From: Psychrobacter sp. NZS113
GTDB lineage: Bacteria; Pseudomonadota; Gammaproteobacteria; Pseudomonadales; Moraxellaceae
Reading direction: 5' to 3'
Length of the DNA stretch: 64,000 bases
NCBI RefSeq assembly: GCF_015864825.1
Contig: NZ_JADYWL010000004.1
Location: 186,001-250,000 of the forward strand
Each line of letters opens with the position of its first letter. The first letter of the stretch is position 1. A program made the position numbers and the translations under genes. The notes beneath the pieces are model-generated. The model was not told the DNA's origin, did not search any database, and saw only the letters and a program-made list of their open reading frames with translations. Below, in pieces: positions 20,825 through 30,310 of the stretch.

Positions 20825-21006
20825 AGTTTTGTCCTTCATTGTTCATTTTTATCCAGTCATTCAAAAATATTAGAAAACAGCAATTATCTAACTTAAAATA
20901 CTGATTCTGAAAACAATTTTTATAAACTAACTTGTTTGATGTAGGCTTTATGACAACTGCTTTAGATAAGTTTACATAATAACTGCATTTTATTTTATCA
21001 ATTGTC

Positions 21007-21043
21007 TTGCAAAATCATTCAATCTAAATGATAATTATTATCG
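21007..21043 (+). promoter_or_regulatory. hemP promoter with overlapping Fur box
   Basis: -35 TTGCAA (21007-21012), 17-bp spacer and -10 GATAAT (21030-21035). A Fur box TGATAATTATTATCG (21029-21043), 14 of 15 matching the 7-1-7 consensus, covers the -10 element, so iron-loaded Fur would block polymerase. hemP starts 60 bp further on. Confidence 0.8.
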
Positions 21044-21103
21044 TTAAAGATGATTGCTTACTGTTATCGCTACTCAGCTATTTTTTATCAAAAGGATTTT
21101 ATT

Positions 21104-21268
21104 ATGAGCATGGTCATCTCTCGTTATCTAAACTGCCGCGAAAACCGTCTACCTACCCTACAATCACAGCACTTATTTGCTCTAACCAAGGAAGTACGTA
21201 TCGAGCACGAAGGTGAAGAGTATCGTCTACGCCTAACGCGTAATAATCGACTAATCCTAACCAAATAG
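21104..21268 (+). CDS. hemP: Hemin uptake protein HemP
   Basis: A 54-residue protein with the HemP signature in its second half: HEGEEYRLRLTRNNRLILTK (the YxLR-x-T-x-x-x-KLILTK pattern). The family is linked to haem and siderophore uptake control in proteobacteria. A longer frame opens at 21050, but AAGGA is placed six to seven bases before the ATG at 21104. The Fur box in its promoter and a terminator right after it make it a single-gene, iron-repressed unit; no haem receptor or transporter gene is adjacent. Confidence 0.88.
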   Translation: MSMVISRYLNCRENRLPTLQSQHLFALTKEVRIEHEGEEYRLRLTRNNRLILTK

Positions 21269-21296
21269 AACGAACATCGCTCGGTGTCCACTTATA

Positions 21297-21326
21297 AAAA
21301 AACGCCTTCATTAAAAGGCGTTTTTT
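21297..21326 (+). terminator. Rho-independent terminator after hemP
   Basis: An AAAAAACGCCTT / AAGGCGTTTTTT stem with a small loop, ending in six T, lies about 28 bp past the hemP stop; its A-tract also allows use from the minus strand. Confidence 0.85.
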
Positions 21327-21388
21327 ATTGACTGAACATTACTATAGTCATCGTTAATGGATATAGATTTTAGATATTGATAATAATT

Positions 21389-21496
21389 TATAGTCAAAGA
21401 AATCTAAAATTGCTACAAGGCAGTCGACTGCAGATTGTACAGGTAGTACATCTAAGGAGACTAACACCGTAGCAGCTTAGTAATTCTCTGACTACA
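21389..21496. repeat. 108-bp dispersed repeat, copy 1
   Basis: Bounded by TATAGTCAAAGAA and TTCTCTGACTACA, an imperfect 13-bp terminal inverted repeat. Interior holds the palindrome CAGTCGACTG and the motif AACACCGTAGCAG. It differs from copy 2 (40137-40244) at about 7 of 108 positions and has exactly its length. It ends 9 bp before the tamB stop. Confidence 0.9.
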
Positions 21497-21505
21497 GCGT
21501 TACGC

Positions 21506-24500
21506 TTAGAACTGCCAGCTATAAACCACATCCACTGCATTCTCTGCAGCAGCGCTTGCTTCAACATAGATACGACGCGTCAACTGGTAACGAATAGACA
21601 AGCTATTCTGAGCATTGAACACACCCACTCCGTAGCGAATATACAAGTCAGGGGTCACATAACCAGTGACATTGACATTAGTATCTTCACTACTACCTGA
21701 GGCATCCACTGTCAGAGATTGTAGCCCAAAAGCCTGACCTATCTGATTGGTTAAGCTGCGCGTACCACTCAGTCCAAAACTCAGTCCAGCTGCTGCTAAG
21801 TTGTTGGTAACCTGCGACTTAAATCCTTGCTCACTGATCTGGGTCGCACCAGTATTAGTAAGGCGGCCTGTGACCAATGCATTCATCGCTTGCTGCTGTG
21901 TTAGACCAGCATTGTTGAAGACAGTAATGTTTGGTGATTCGGTATTACCTGTGACCCGTAGACCAACTGTTTTACTTTCAATAGTTTTAACCGCCTCGAT
22001 ACTCAAGGTCGGGTTCATAACATCACCATCAAAGCGTACTTGACCATAATTGAGCTCTAAGCTTTGACCAAAGGCATTGATATCGGTACGACGTGACACC
22101 TGTACCACACCTTTAGCACGCATAATGCCCGTACCATTTTGGGTGATATTAATCGCACCTGCTAAAGGAATAACAGCACCAAAGCCACGGAAATTGATAT
22201 CCTCACCCAAATCAATACCAATATTTGCATTAATAGACCAAGGCTTAGAGACAGCCAAGACCTCATCGATATTACCAATCAAACGACGATCGAGCACGAC
22301 TGCGTCTTCGGTTTGAGTCACAATATCTTCACTGGCTTCTGGTGGACGAATGGTCGCTGACGGTACACTAATCGCCCCTTTAATATCGACATAGCGGTCG
22401 CCTGGTCGCACAATAATGTCAATATCTGGATCTATTTCAGCCACTAGCAACGGCGGCTGAGTAAGCACCAAGCCTTCGCCTATAACACTCAGCTTAGCTT
22501 GTAGCTTTTGCTTCCAATCAATCGTTCCTGTCAAAGACCCTTTACCAGTACCGCTGTTAAACGTGCCATCCATCGTTGCTTGAGTGCCACGAATTTTGGC
22601 TGCAGCATTCACATTGGTCAAGTTAATTGGTAAGTCCAACATGGCGATACGGCCATTCGAAAGTTTTACATCACCATAGAACTGCGGCTTGTCTAACGTA
22701 CCACCGACTCCACCTGCCATTGTGACATTCCCTCGCAGGACTCGCATACCAGGGAAGAAAGGCTTAAATATCGCTAGATTAAGCTCATTGAGCACCAGTG
22801 CACCTGAGATTGGTTTAGGCGACTTATAAGGATCAACAACGACCTCAGCATAGCCACGAGCACCGCTTCCTGTATTGATGTCTGTACGCAGCTTGAGACC
22901 TTCTGCGACTGATACAGCAATGAGAGAGACTCGTTTATAAGGCAAAGTAACAGCAGCACTATCACCTTCTTGAGCTAAGCCGATTTTGCCATTGTCCGAA
23001 TACAAGGTTGTATTGATAGTCGGTGGACGACCACGTTGCCAACCGACAATAGCCTTACCATTAATCTTGCCATACCAATCAATATCTTCGGGCAAAAAGA
23101 CTGAGAACAATGAAGTATCCAGGTTTTGTAAGGCCACATCGACCTCACCTTGATCTGGTGATGCGATTAATTTTTTGCGTAAACACAGCTTGCCAGTTTG
23201 ATCAGCAGCTTGCCAACAGTGCGCGGCTAGCTGTACTTTGAAGTCCGTGTTTTTTCCATTCTGTTCATTAGGTAAATTCACAATCAATTGTGCTGGTTGT
23301 AACTGGTTCAAGGTCGCGTATTTAGACTTAATACGACCCTCACCGATTACTCCAGACCAGCTCACGTTATTGCGATTGAAACCACCTTTGACTCGCGCAC
23401 CGATAGTCAGCTGTTCATTCGCCACGTCGAGATCGACCACGTGTGCCTGCTCTGTACCATTGAATGAAGCCTTAACACTCTTAAAGCTCTGTCCAGCAGC
23501 ATCTAGTCCTTCAGCAGTAATGATAAGCTGACTTGGACTGTTTGCCAGATTAACCAGTTTGCCGCGAACTCGGCCCTGACGCAATATAAAGCCTGGTAGC
23601 GCAAGACGCTCACCCACCAAATCAATATAAATCGTTGGCAAGGCTTGCCCTACGGGCTGTGATAAAGTGGCGCCCCCTGTTACTTTACCTGCAAACTGAT
23701 TTGAGAGCTGATCTAAGCTGGTAATATTAATTTTAGTTTGTAACTGCTTAGCATTACCGTTGGCGGTTACGTAATTATCACCCCAGCGCAGTACGAGGTT
23801 GTTGGCATTTAAGCTATCAATTAAGGCATTTACTTTCTTATATTGCGCTTGAGCATCTTGCTTTTGCAGGCTTTCAAAGTAGCTTGCCAAGTCTTTTGGT
23901 AAGCGCATCTTTGCCGTTAAACTGCCTTTAGCACTTAGCGTTTGACCTTTTAACGTTCCTCTCAAATCAACTTGTTTAATATTAATAATTTGCTGTGAGT
24001 CACTCCAGCGCCCATCAGTATCTATCGTACCCGTGATAAGGCTTGGTGTATCTTTTAGGAAATACCCTAGGTTAAACCGATCCATTACTGCGTTGATATC
24101 CCAAGCAACGCCTTGACGCACATCTACGGTGCCGTTGGCATCTATACTGCCGGCAGCCCCAACATGGCGGAAGCGTTTGATACGAATCAATTGATCATCG
24201 CCGCTAGTTTCAATGGTCAACTTACCAGCTGGCAGTTGTTCAGCATCCAGCACACCATCGAAATTTACGGCAAAACGTTTTAGTTTGCCTGCTGCATTTG
24301 CACTATTATTAGATGCCGCTTGCCACTCTCCACTGGTTTTTAGATCCCCAGTAATAATTGCTGGATTATTAGGCAGAAAATAACCCAAATTGAAATCGTC
24401 AAAGCGGCCATCTACCGTCCAACCAATATTTTTGCGTAAATCAATGACACCCTTCGCTGCCACTGCACCAGCCTCGCCATTGTAGTTTAGCTTACGAATA

Positions 24501-26500
24501 CTAATCAGACTTGGCGTACCAGCGGCATCAATAGATAGGCGACCTTTTGGCACATCTGCCGTGTCAACTTGCCCATCGAAACGCGCATCAAATACAGAAA
24601 GCTCTCCGCCCACGATATCGATACTAGCATCACCACCACCTGTTATGCCGATGGTACGACTGTCTTGTGTGGCATCAAGCTGCGTCTGCAAATCAGTGTT
24701 ATTCAACGTAATAATATGACGCTGTCCACTAACACCGTTTTTGGTGATGTTTAACAAACGACCACGGGCATTAATACTGCCTATCAAACGCTCAAGCGGT
24801 AAGTCACTGCGGTATTTTTTCGGGAGCAAACCCTTGGTACTCGCATCCACTTGCCATGTAAGTGGCGTATTCTTACTCGCTAGTCGAATCTGTCCAGTTC
24901 CCGATAGGTCGCCCACGATTCCTTCATAGTTAAGGCGATTGATATCTATGACGTCACCAGCTTTGCGTAGACGCACATCATAGTTGCCTTTAGGTGCAGC
25001 ATTGAGCTCATTGATAACCGCATTGGCATCGACGGATAGCTGTGAACCACGAATGATGACATCCGCCTGCCCACTAGGGCTATTAATATTGCCTATATCA
25101 GGCACATCACGGCGAACTAAGTTTTGCCATTTGGCATCAATGTACCAAGGAGCCGCCTGTTTAGATTTCGCTGAAACTTTACCACTGGCAATGTTGGCAT
25201 TGACATGCTCGCCATCACGTTGACGTAAGTCTACATCTATCTCTGTATTACCTGCGCTATTCTGCTGCTGATAATGTAGCGACAGTCTGCCATCAAGCGT
25301 TTGCGGTGCATATGCTTTAAAGTCAGCATACTCATCAGGAATCGCTTGGCGAATATTAAAGTTACTGCCTGTCGCTCTAATTTTTGCATCAAAGCTGTTT
25401 TTCCAATCCAAAATACCCTGCAACCCTAAACGTCCAGCAGGTACATCAGCATCTAAACGATCAATACGCAGCTGACTATCAGCAATAATCGCACGGCCTT
25501 GATAATGACCTGAAGGGATATCTTTGGCCGTCAGTTCAGTATTGATGCGTAGACGTATCTCAGAGACGACACCCTCAGCGGTGGCCGTACCGCTTTTTAG
25601 ACGAATATCTTGATCTTCAGCATAAGGAATTAGGATATCATCCCATTGCAATTTTGCCCGAAACGGTGAATCACTGTCCAATCCCTGCACGATAAAATCG
25701 CCACTCACATCACTATCATTATAGCGGCTGCGCACTTTGCCAACCGTACGTTTGAGGGTGCCTGTAGCGGTAATATTCAGCGGATCGATATAGGCTTGTT
25801 CTAGTGCACTTACTTCTGCAATAGCACTTAAATCTAGTGGATAATCGCCTTGGAAATCAATCTCACCTTGCAAGGCACTGATCTTGACTATATCAGCATA
25901 CTGTAAATCACCACGAGCAATGGATACCGTGCTGCCGACCCAAGTCAAATCACGGGCAACGACATTGCGGACGACAATAGGCTCTTTAGTCACTTGCTTA
26001 TAAGTAATGTTTTTGATTTTAGCTTGGTCAAACCGTAGATTAACGGGTAATTGCAGAGTTTTATAATCGAAAGGCTCACCCGTTGGTGGCTCATTATTGA
26101 TAATTTCAATATTCTGTATGTCGGCCTCACGCAAATGCACTTCTTTGGCAAACACAGCGCGCCAGCCTATCTTTACATAGGCTTTATCAACCAATATCTC
26201 AAGATCTTCTGTCGCTTTGATATCGATATCACTAACCCAAATACCGTCACGCAAGTTACCTTGACCATATTTGAACTCTATGCCCGTCTCAGCGCTAACT
26301 TTTTCTAATATGAACTTAGTGCCCGTCTCTGTACCTGCTGCGTAAAAAAACACTGCAAACATAATTGCTAGTACAATTACAACCAGAACCAGCAGTTTGA
26401 GTAGGAATGACAGGGGATAAAAACGTTTAACTGCACGAGCGTCACGCTGTGCAGGATCTTCATCTGGTGAATTACTAGGCGGGGTGTTTTTTGTCAGCAT
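21506..26500 (-). CDS. tamB: Translocation and assembly module subunit TamB
   Basis: Very large (about 1664 residues) AsmA-like protein spanning the periplasm, working with the outer-membrane TamA and implicated in phospholipid transport and outer-membrane protein insertion. One N-terminal membrane anchor (about residues 30-52, FLLKLLVLVVIVLAIMFAVF) is followed by long repetitive beta-strand blocks (beta-taco); the repeated phrases DFNLGYFL and RFNLGYFL with ITG(D/T) show internal duplication near residues 700-830. The C-terminal DUF490/TamB domain is clear: FDGDVMNPTLSIEAVK, VSGTRSLTNQIGQAFGL-like segment, and the ending DVVYSWQF with terminal Phe. The longest frame starts at TTG 26509; the ATG at 26500 is preferred. 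Lies 72 bp after tamA. Confidence 0.94.
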   Translation of the reverse strand: MLTKNTPPSNSPDEDPAQRDARAVKRFYPLSFLLKLLVLVVIVLAIMFAVFFYAAGTETGTKFILEKVSAETGIEFKYGQGNLRDGIWVSDIDIKATEDLEILVDKAYVKIGWRAVFAKEVHLREADIQNIEIINNEPPTGEPFDYKTLQLPVNLRFDQAKIKNITYKQVTKEPIVVRNVVARDLTWVGSTVSIARGDLQYADIVKISALQGEIDFQGDYPLDLSAIAEVSALEQAYIDPLNITATGTLKRTVGKVRSRYNDSDVSGDFIVQGLDSDSPFRAKLQWDDILIPYAEDQDIRLKSGTATAEGVVSEIRLRINTELTAKDIPSGHYQGRAIIADSQLRIDRLDADVPAGRLGLQGILDWKNSFDAKIRATGSNFNIRQAIPDEYADFKAYAPQTLDGRLSLHYQQQNSAGNTEIDVDLRQRDGEHVNANIASGKVSAKSKQAAPWYIDAKWQNLVRRDVPDIGNINSPSGQADVIIRGSQLSVDANAVINELNAAPKGNYDVRLRKAGDVIDINRLNYEGIVGDLSGTGQIRLASKNTPLTWQVDASTKGLLPKKYRSDLPLERLIGSINARGRLLNITKNGVSGQRHIITLNNTDLQTQLDATQDSRTIGITGGGDASIDIVGGELSVFDARFDGQVDTADVPKGRLSIDAAGTPSLISIRKLNYNGEAGAVAAKGVIDLRKNIGWTVDGRFDDFNLGYFLPNNPAIITGDLKTSGEWQAASNNSANAAGKLKRFAVNFDGVLDAEQLPAGKLTIETSGDDQLIRIKRFRHVGAAGSIDANGTVDVRQGVAWDINAVMDRFNLGYFLKDTPSLITGTIDTDGRWSDSQQIINIKQVDLRGTLKGQTLSAKGSLTAKMRLPKDLASYFESLQKQDAQAQYKKVNALIDSLNANNLVLRWGDNYVTANGNAKQLQTKINITSLDQLSNQFAGKVTGGATLSQPVGQALPTIYIDLVGERLALPGFILRQGRVRGKLVNLANSPSQLIITAEGLDAAGQSFKSVKASFNGTEQAHVVDLDVANEQLTIGARVKGGFNRNNVSWSGVIGEGRIKSKYATLNQLQPAQLIVNLPNEQNGKNTDFKVQLAAHCWQAADQTGKLCLRKKLIASPDQGEVDVALQNLDTSLFSVFLPEDIDWYGKINGKAIVGWQRGRPPTINTTLYSDNGKIGLAQEGDSAAVTLPYKRVSLIAVSVAEGLKLRTDINTGSGARGYAEVVVDPYKSPKPISGALVLNELNLAIFKPFFPGMRVLRGNVTMAGGVGGTLDKPQFYGDVKLSNGRIAMLDLPINLTNVNAAAKIRGTQATMDGTFNSGTGKGSLTGTIDWKQKLQAKLSVIGEGLVLTQPPLLVAEIDPDIDIIVRPGDRYVDIKGAISVPSATIRPPEASEDIVTQTEDAVVLDRRLIGNIDEVLAVSKPWSINANIGIDLGEDINFRGFGAVIPLAGAINITQNGTGIMRAKGVVQVSRRTDINAFGQSLELNYGQVRFDGDVMNPTLSIEAVKTIESKTVGLRVTGNTESPNITVFNNAGLTQQQAMNALVTGRLTNTGATQISEQGFKSQVTNNLAAAGLSFGLSGTRSLTNQIGQAFGLQSLTVDASGSSEDTNVNVTGYVTPDLYIRYGVGVFNAQNSLSIRYQLTRRIYVEASAAAENAVDVVYSWQF

Positions 26501-26572
26501 GACACTCAACTACGTTAGAAAATGATGGCCAGCGATTGGCACGATAAACAACAAATAGAACCAATTTCATGA

Positions 26573-29500
26573 CTACAAAGGTGAGCCAATAAAGAAATGT
26601 AATCGAATAGGAATACTCTCCTCTGTTACACCAGCTGCCACATCGACTCGCACCACACCTACTGGCGATGCCCAGCGGATACCGACACCGACACCGACTT
26701 TTGTCTCAGTCTCAAAGTTTTCGTCATAAGCATTACCCACATCAGTGAAGAATGCACCGCGAAGACCTGGTTTAAACTCATAGTTATATTCAGCACTACC
26801 AACTGCGAGAACTTGCCCACCCGTCAGATAGCCATTTTCTAATGGCGATAAGCTTTCGTAATCGTAACCACGAATACTTTGATCACCACCTGCAAAGAAA
26901 CGTAATTTATAAGGCACATCGTAAAAGTCATCTGCCCAAATATAACCCGTATTTAGACTACCCAATACTTGATGTTTCTTATCCTCACCAAAGCTATAAA
27001 TACCGCTAAGACCAGCACGAACGATGGCCATATTGGTATCACTAGCTAGCGTATCGCTGCCTGCTTCAAGGGAATAGGTCTGACGTATGCCCTGAGTTGG
27101 ATTGGTATTATTATCCACATCGGCTTTACTGACACTATAACCAAATAACAATGCTTGCTGAGTTGGATTGGAGGACGTAAAGCGTATGGGTAAATCTTCC
27201 AACTCTGTTTCATCAACACCTGTCTCAAGCTGATCCAAACGGTAGCGCATAGAGTAACTACGACTCCACCCACTGTCACGACGGATATTACGTGCCAATC
27301 CTGCTTTTAGGGTTTTGGTCGATAGGTCAAAATTGCCTTCACCTTGATCGATGACTTCTTCTTCATAAGTTAAGGTCGCATCAAGCTTGTCATTGAGTGG
27401 ATGCTTCCAAGGCCGACTTGCATAAATACCCACATTTTGAGTGATGCCTGACACTTCAGTTTCTGCACCAGCTTGATAGCCCTGACGATTTAGCAGATTG
27501 TAATCTATTTTTGCGGTTGCTCGAACACCAGTATCTGTTCCATAACCAAGACCAAATTGAGCATCACGTGGCTTATTAGAAGCCACGAAAACATATAAAG
27601 GTACTTTTTTACTCTCAGCCACTTCTTGCGGTGTTTTTCGTCCTGCCAAGGTTGGTGGCACAAAGTTTTCATCAGCGAGGAGACCTTCTTTATCAGGGAA
27701 TATTTTTTGAGCGACATTACTGATGGAATCACTAATTCTACCCAAAAGATTCTCTGCTTCTTGCTCTTTTTCATCCAGCACTCGGTCATTTGGCAAGCTA
27801 CTCAAGCGTTCTGCTTTTTGTTCGATGGCTTGTAGTTTATCGAGCGTGGCTTCATCAGCTTCAAACTCAATAGCCGCAATATCCTCTTCATTAACCGTGT
27901 TTTCGCCAACTACACTACTGTCATCAGAGTCACTGACAAGGGCCTCGTTAGCAGTCATTATAGATTCATTGCCATTATTCATGAGATCTGTGATGCTACC
28001 ACTACTGATGTCTTCACTTGACGTACTGTTACTATTCACTGGAGTATTATCAAAAGCCAAGGTACTGTATTCACTGCTTTCGTTTGGTGGTAATATCGAT
28101 TCTACGTTGACCGTATTAAAGTAACGTGTCGATGATAAATCGTTGCTAAATTTAGTCACGGCAGGTGCATAGAATGGCTCGCCTGGTTTAAAGTCAAACA
28201 GCTGCTGTAATAATGACAGCTCAACTGGCAGTTTATCGGGATCTCGAGTCAATGTGTTGGTTTCTCTGTCATAGGTAAAGAAAACCACTTCATCAAACTT
28301 GTAACGCTCGCCCGTGTCATAGACCAAAGACACATCCGCTGTGTTATCGGGCAAGATGACGTCGACAGATTTGTTTAGCCAGTATTGGTCAAAGTAACCA
28401 TAAGTATTACTGAGCGACTCTAGCGCAGCTTTACTTTCTTTGTAGACACGATGGTTAAAGACATCACCTTCTTTTGGTGGCAGCTCTTCCCCTAATTTGA
28501 CAAACTCTTCTTGGTCGCTACCTTCACCTCGAATTTCTATGATACGGCTATCTACTAGCACTGGTTCGCCCAGTTCTTCAATAACGACATCCAACGTGTC
28601 CCTGCTGGGCTGACGCAGACTCAATTCAACCTCATAGTAACCCACTGCTTTTGCCGCATCCAAAGCGGTTTCACGTAAGCCTGGCAAAGCGGAAGTAAAG
28701 TCGGCAACTGAAGGAGCGGTGGTTTGGTCAAGGGCAGCTTTGATATTTTTCATCGGCTGAATACTATCATCTGCTTTGATTTCTTTAGGCTCACCATTGG
28801 TCGTATCATCAGACGGTGCTTGCTGTAAATAAATCGTTGTTTCTATACTAGGTAAGGTTATCGCGCCATCATTAAAGAAACGATTGTAAAGGCGCTTAAC
28901 GATGTTGCCTTTGTTGCGTTCCCGCGGCCCAGTTCTATTGTTTTGTTCAACATTTTCGATTTCTACCTGAGTATCAGTTTGATAATCTGGCAGGTAATCA
29001 CTTGGATCAATAATATTTGATGTCGTACCCTCTACATCCGTTACATCACTGGTGCTCGCTATCAACTCATTACTATCACCGCTGTCACCATCTACACTTT
29101 CGGCACTGACTGTTGCAGGCTGTACCACTTCAGTTGTTTCTGTTGATTCAGCGGCTGTCTCATTCCTACCCAATGTGTCAAGATTACTAGGTAATGGCAG
29201 GCTGTCGGCATCAAGTTCCACATCTAAACCAATTGGAGGTGCCGTATCATTCAACGTCGCGATTGGCGCCGTAAAGTCCCTATCAACGTCACTATTGCTG
29301 ATGCCATTAGTATTATTAAGATTGTTACCGCTACCTATCGTATTAATATCTTGGGTATTTTGCGTATTCAACTCAGCGAGTTCACGATCAATCTGCGCAG
29401 GCGTCATCATCTGATAACCCTGCTGCTGTATCGCTGTGGCTTGTTGCAACAACTCATCATCCGAACTATCAAAAAGATTGAGCTGAACATCGTCATCTGA

Positions 29501-29854
29501 ATCTAGATCTAAATCTAAAAGTGTGGTTGATTGACTGGCTGCTACTTGGTTGGTCACGGATTGAGCAGGAGTACTTGCATTGATGGCAGTATCAGCTAAA
29601 GCTGCAGGTGCGATACCAAAACCAACAAAGCTGGTCGCTAAAGCAGAAAAAAGCGCAGAGCGTGTAAAGTGAATGCGCGGCGCATCGCACGTAGCCATAC
29701 GAGGGCTGTTTTGAGTTTTGCAAAGTTGAATATCGCAAGGTTGAGTATGATGAGATCGCATGCGTTGAGCACTGATATCATCTTGCACATTTATATGAGT
29801 ATCACACGGACTAACCGATATAAGACGCGCTAGAGTTGAAGGCTGGTGGTTCAT
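26573..29854 (-). CDS. tamA: Translocation and assembly module subunit TamA, with long N-terminal leader and POTRA insert
   Basis: Omp85-family outer-membrane barrel partner of TamB. C-terminal half matches TamA: FGLGYGTDTGVRATAKIDY, LRFFAGGDQSIRGYDYES (the conserved L6 loop VRGY-type motif) and the final strand LHFFIGSPL. At 1093 residues it is nearly twice E. coli TamA (577). Extra parts: a hydrophilic 52-residue stretch before an apparent signal peptide (53-86, ending APAALA), a Ser/Thr/Asp/Asn-rich linker of about 250 residues before POTRA1, and an acidic insert of about 150 residues (about 592-745) in the third POTRA region. AGGA seven bases before ATG 29854 supports the long start, whereas the internal Met53 has no ribosome-binding site. 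Confidence 0.93.
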   Translation of the reverse strand: MNHQPSTLARLISVSPCDTHINVQDDISAQRMRSHHTQPCDIQLCKTQNSPRMATCDAPRIHFTRSALFSALATSFVGFGIAPAALADTAINASTPAQSVTNQVAASQSTTLLDLDLDSDDDVQLNLFDSSDDELLQQATAIQQQGYQMMTPAQIDRELAELNTQNTQDINTIGSGNNLNNTNGISNSDVDRDFTAPIATLNDTAPPIGLDVELDADSLPLPSNLDTLGRNETAAESTETTEVVQPATVSAESVDGDSGDSNELIASTSDVTDVEGTTSNIIDPSDYLPDYQTDTQVEIENVEQNNRTGPRERNKGNIVKRLYNRFFNDGAITLPSIETTIYLQQAPSDDTTNGEPKEIKADDSIQPMKNIKAALDQTTAPSVADFTSALPGLRETALDAAKAVGYYEVELSLRQPSRDTLDVVIEELGEPVLVDSRIIEIRGEGSDQEEFVKLGEELPPKEGDVFNHRVYKESKAALESLSNTYGYFDQYWLNKSVDVILPDNTADVSLVYDTGERYKFDEVVFFTYDRETNTLTRDPDKLPVELSLLQQLFDFKPGEPFYAPAVTKFSNDLSSTRYFNTVNVESILPPNESSEYSTLAFDNTPVNSNSTSSEDISSGSITDLMNNGNESIMTANEALVSDSDDSSVVGENTVNEEDIAAIEFEADEATLDKLQAIEQKAERLSSLPNDRVLDEKEQEAENLLGRISDSISNVAQKIFPDKEGLLADENFVPPTLAGRKTPQEVAESKKVPLYVFVASNKPRDAQFGLGYGTDTGVRATAKIDYNLLNRQGYQAGAETEVSGITQNVGIYASRPWKHPLNDKLDATLTYEEEVIDQGEGNFDLSTKTLKAGLARNIRRDSGWSRSYSMRYRLDQLETGVDETELEDLPIRFTSSNPTQQALLFGYSVSKADVDNNTNPTQGIRQTYSLEAGSDTLASDTNMAIVRAGLSGIYSFGEDKKHQVLGSLNTGYIWADDFYDVPYKLRFFAGGDQSIRGYDYESLSPLENGYLTGGQVLAVGSAEYNYEFKPGLRGAFFTDVGNAYDENFETETKVGVGVGIRWASPVGVVRVDVAAGVTEESIPIRLHFFIGSPL

Positions 29855-30310
29855 TTTTATTTCCTATCACCTCACGCGGCACAATGTCATTAACGATAGC
29901 AGTCGCTAAGTTTTACCGGTGAATAAACTTATTAATCGGGGCTCAGATTCTGATTGACTACCTTTGCTCTTGATAATGACAGTCTGCGGCCAATAGTGCA
30001 AACTTTAGACCTGAGTGCCATTATCGTATCAATAGGTAGGTAGACTGTATTGATAGCGGGGCTTGCCATCACTTATATATAACAGTAAAACCCTGTAAAA
30101 TTCACAAATCATAACGTAGATAATTATGAAATCATAGCGTCGGGCGCATGTATTTATACCAAAGCCTTGCTATTATACGTCCTAATATTGATAAAACCTA
30201 TGCTATATTTCGATAAGTTTTTGATACTATTAATAATTACCTTTATCTTAAAAGCCGCACTCCGTATGTCCTTTTAATCTATCAGCCGCGATCTATCTGT
30301 AGGAACTTTC
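29855..30310. other. tamA/lplT divergent intergenic region
   Basis: 456 bp between two divergently transcribed genes, so it should hold promoters for both. I see short imperfect inverted repeats but no gene, terminator or known operator. Confidence 0.5.

Noticed and set aside
22774-22965. Minus-strand frame inside tamB
   Set aside because: Out-of-frame shadow of tamB.
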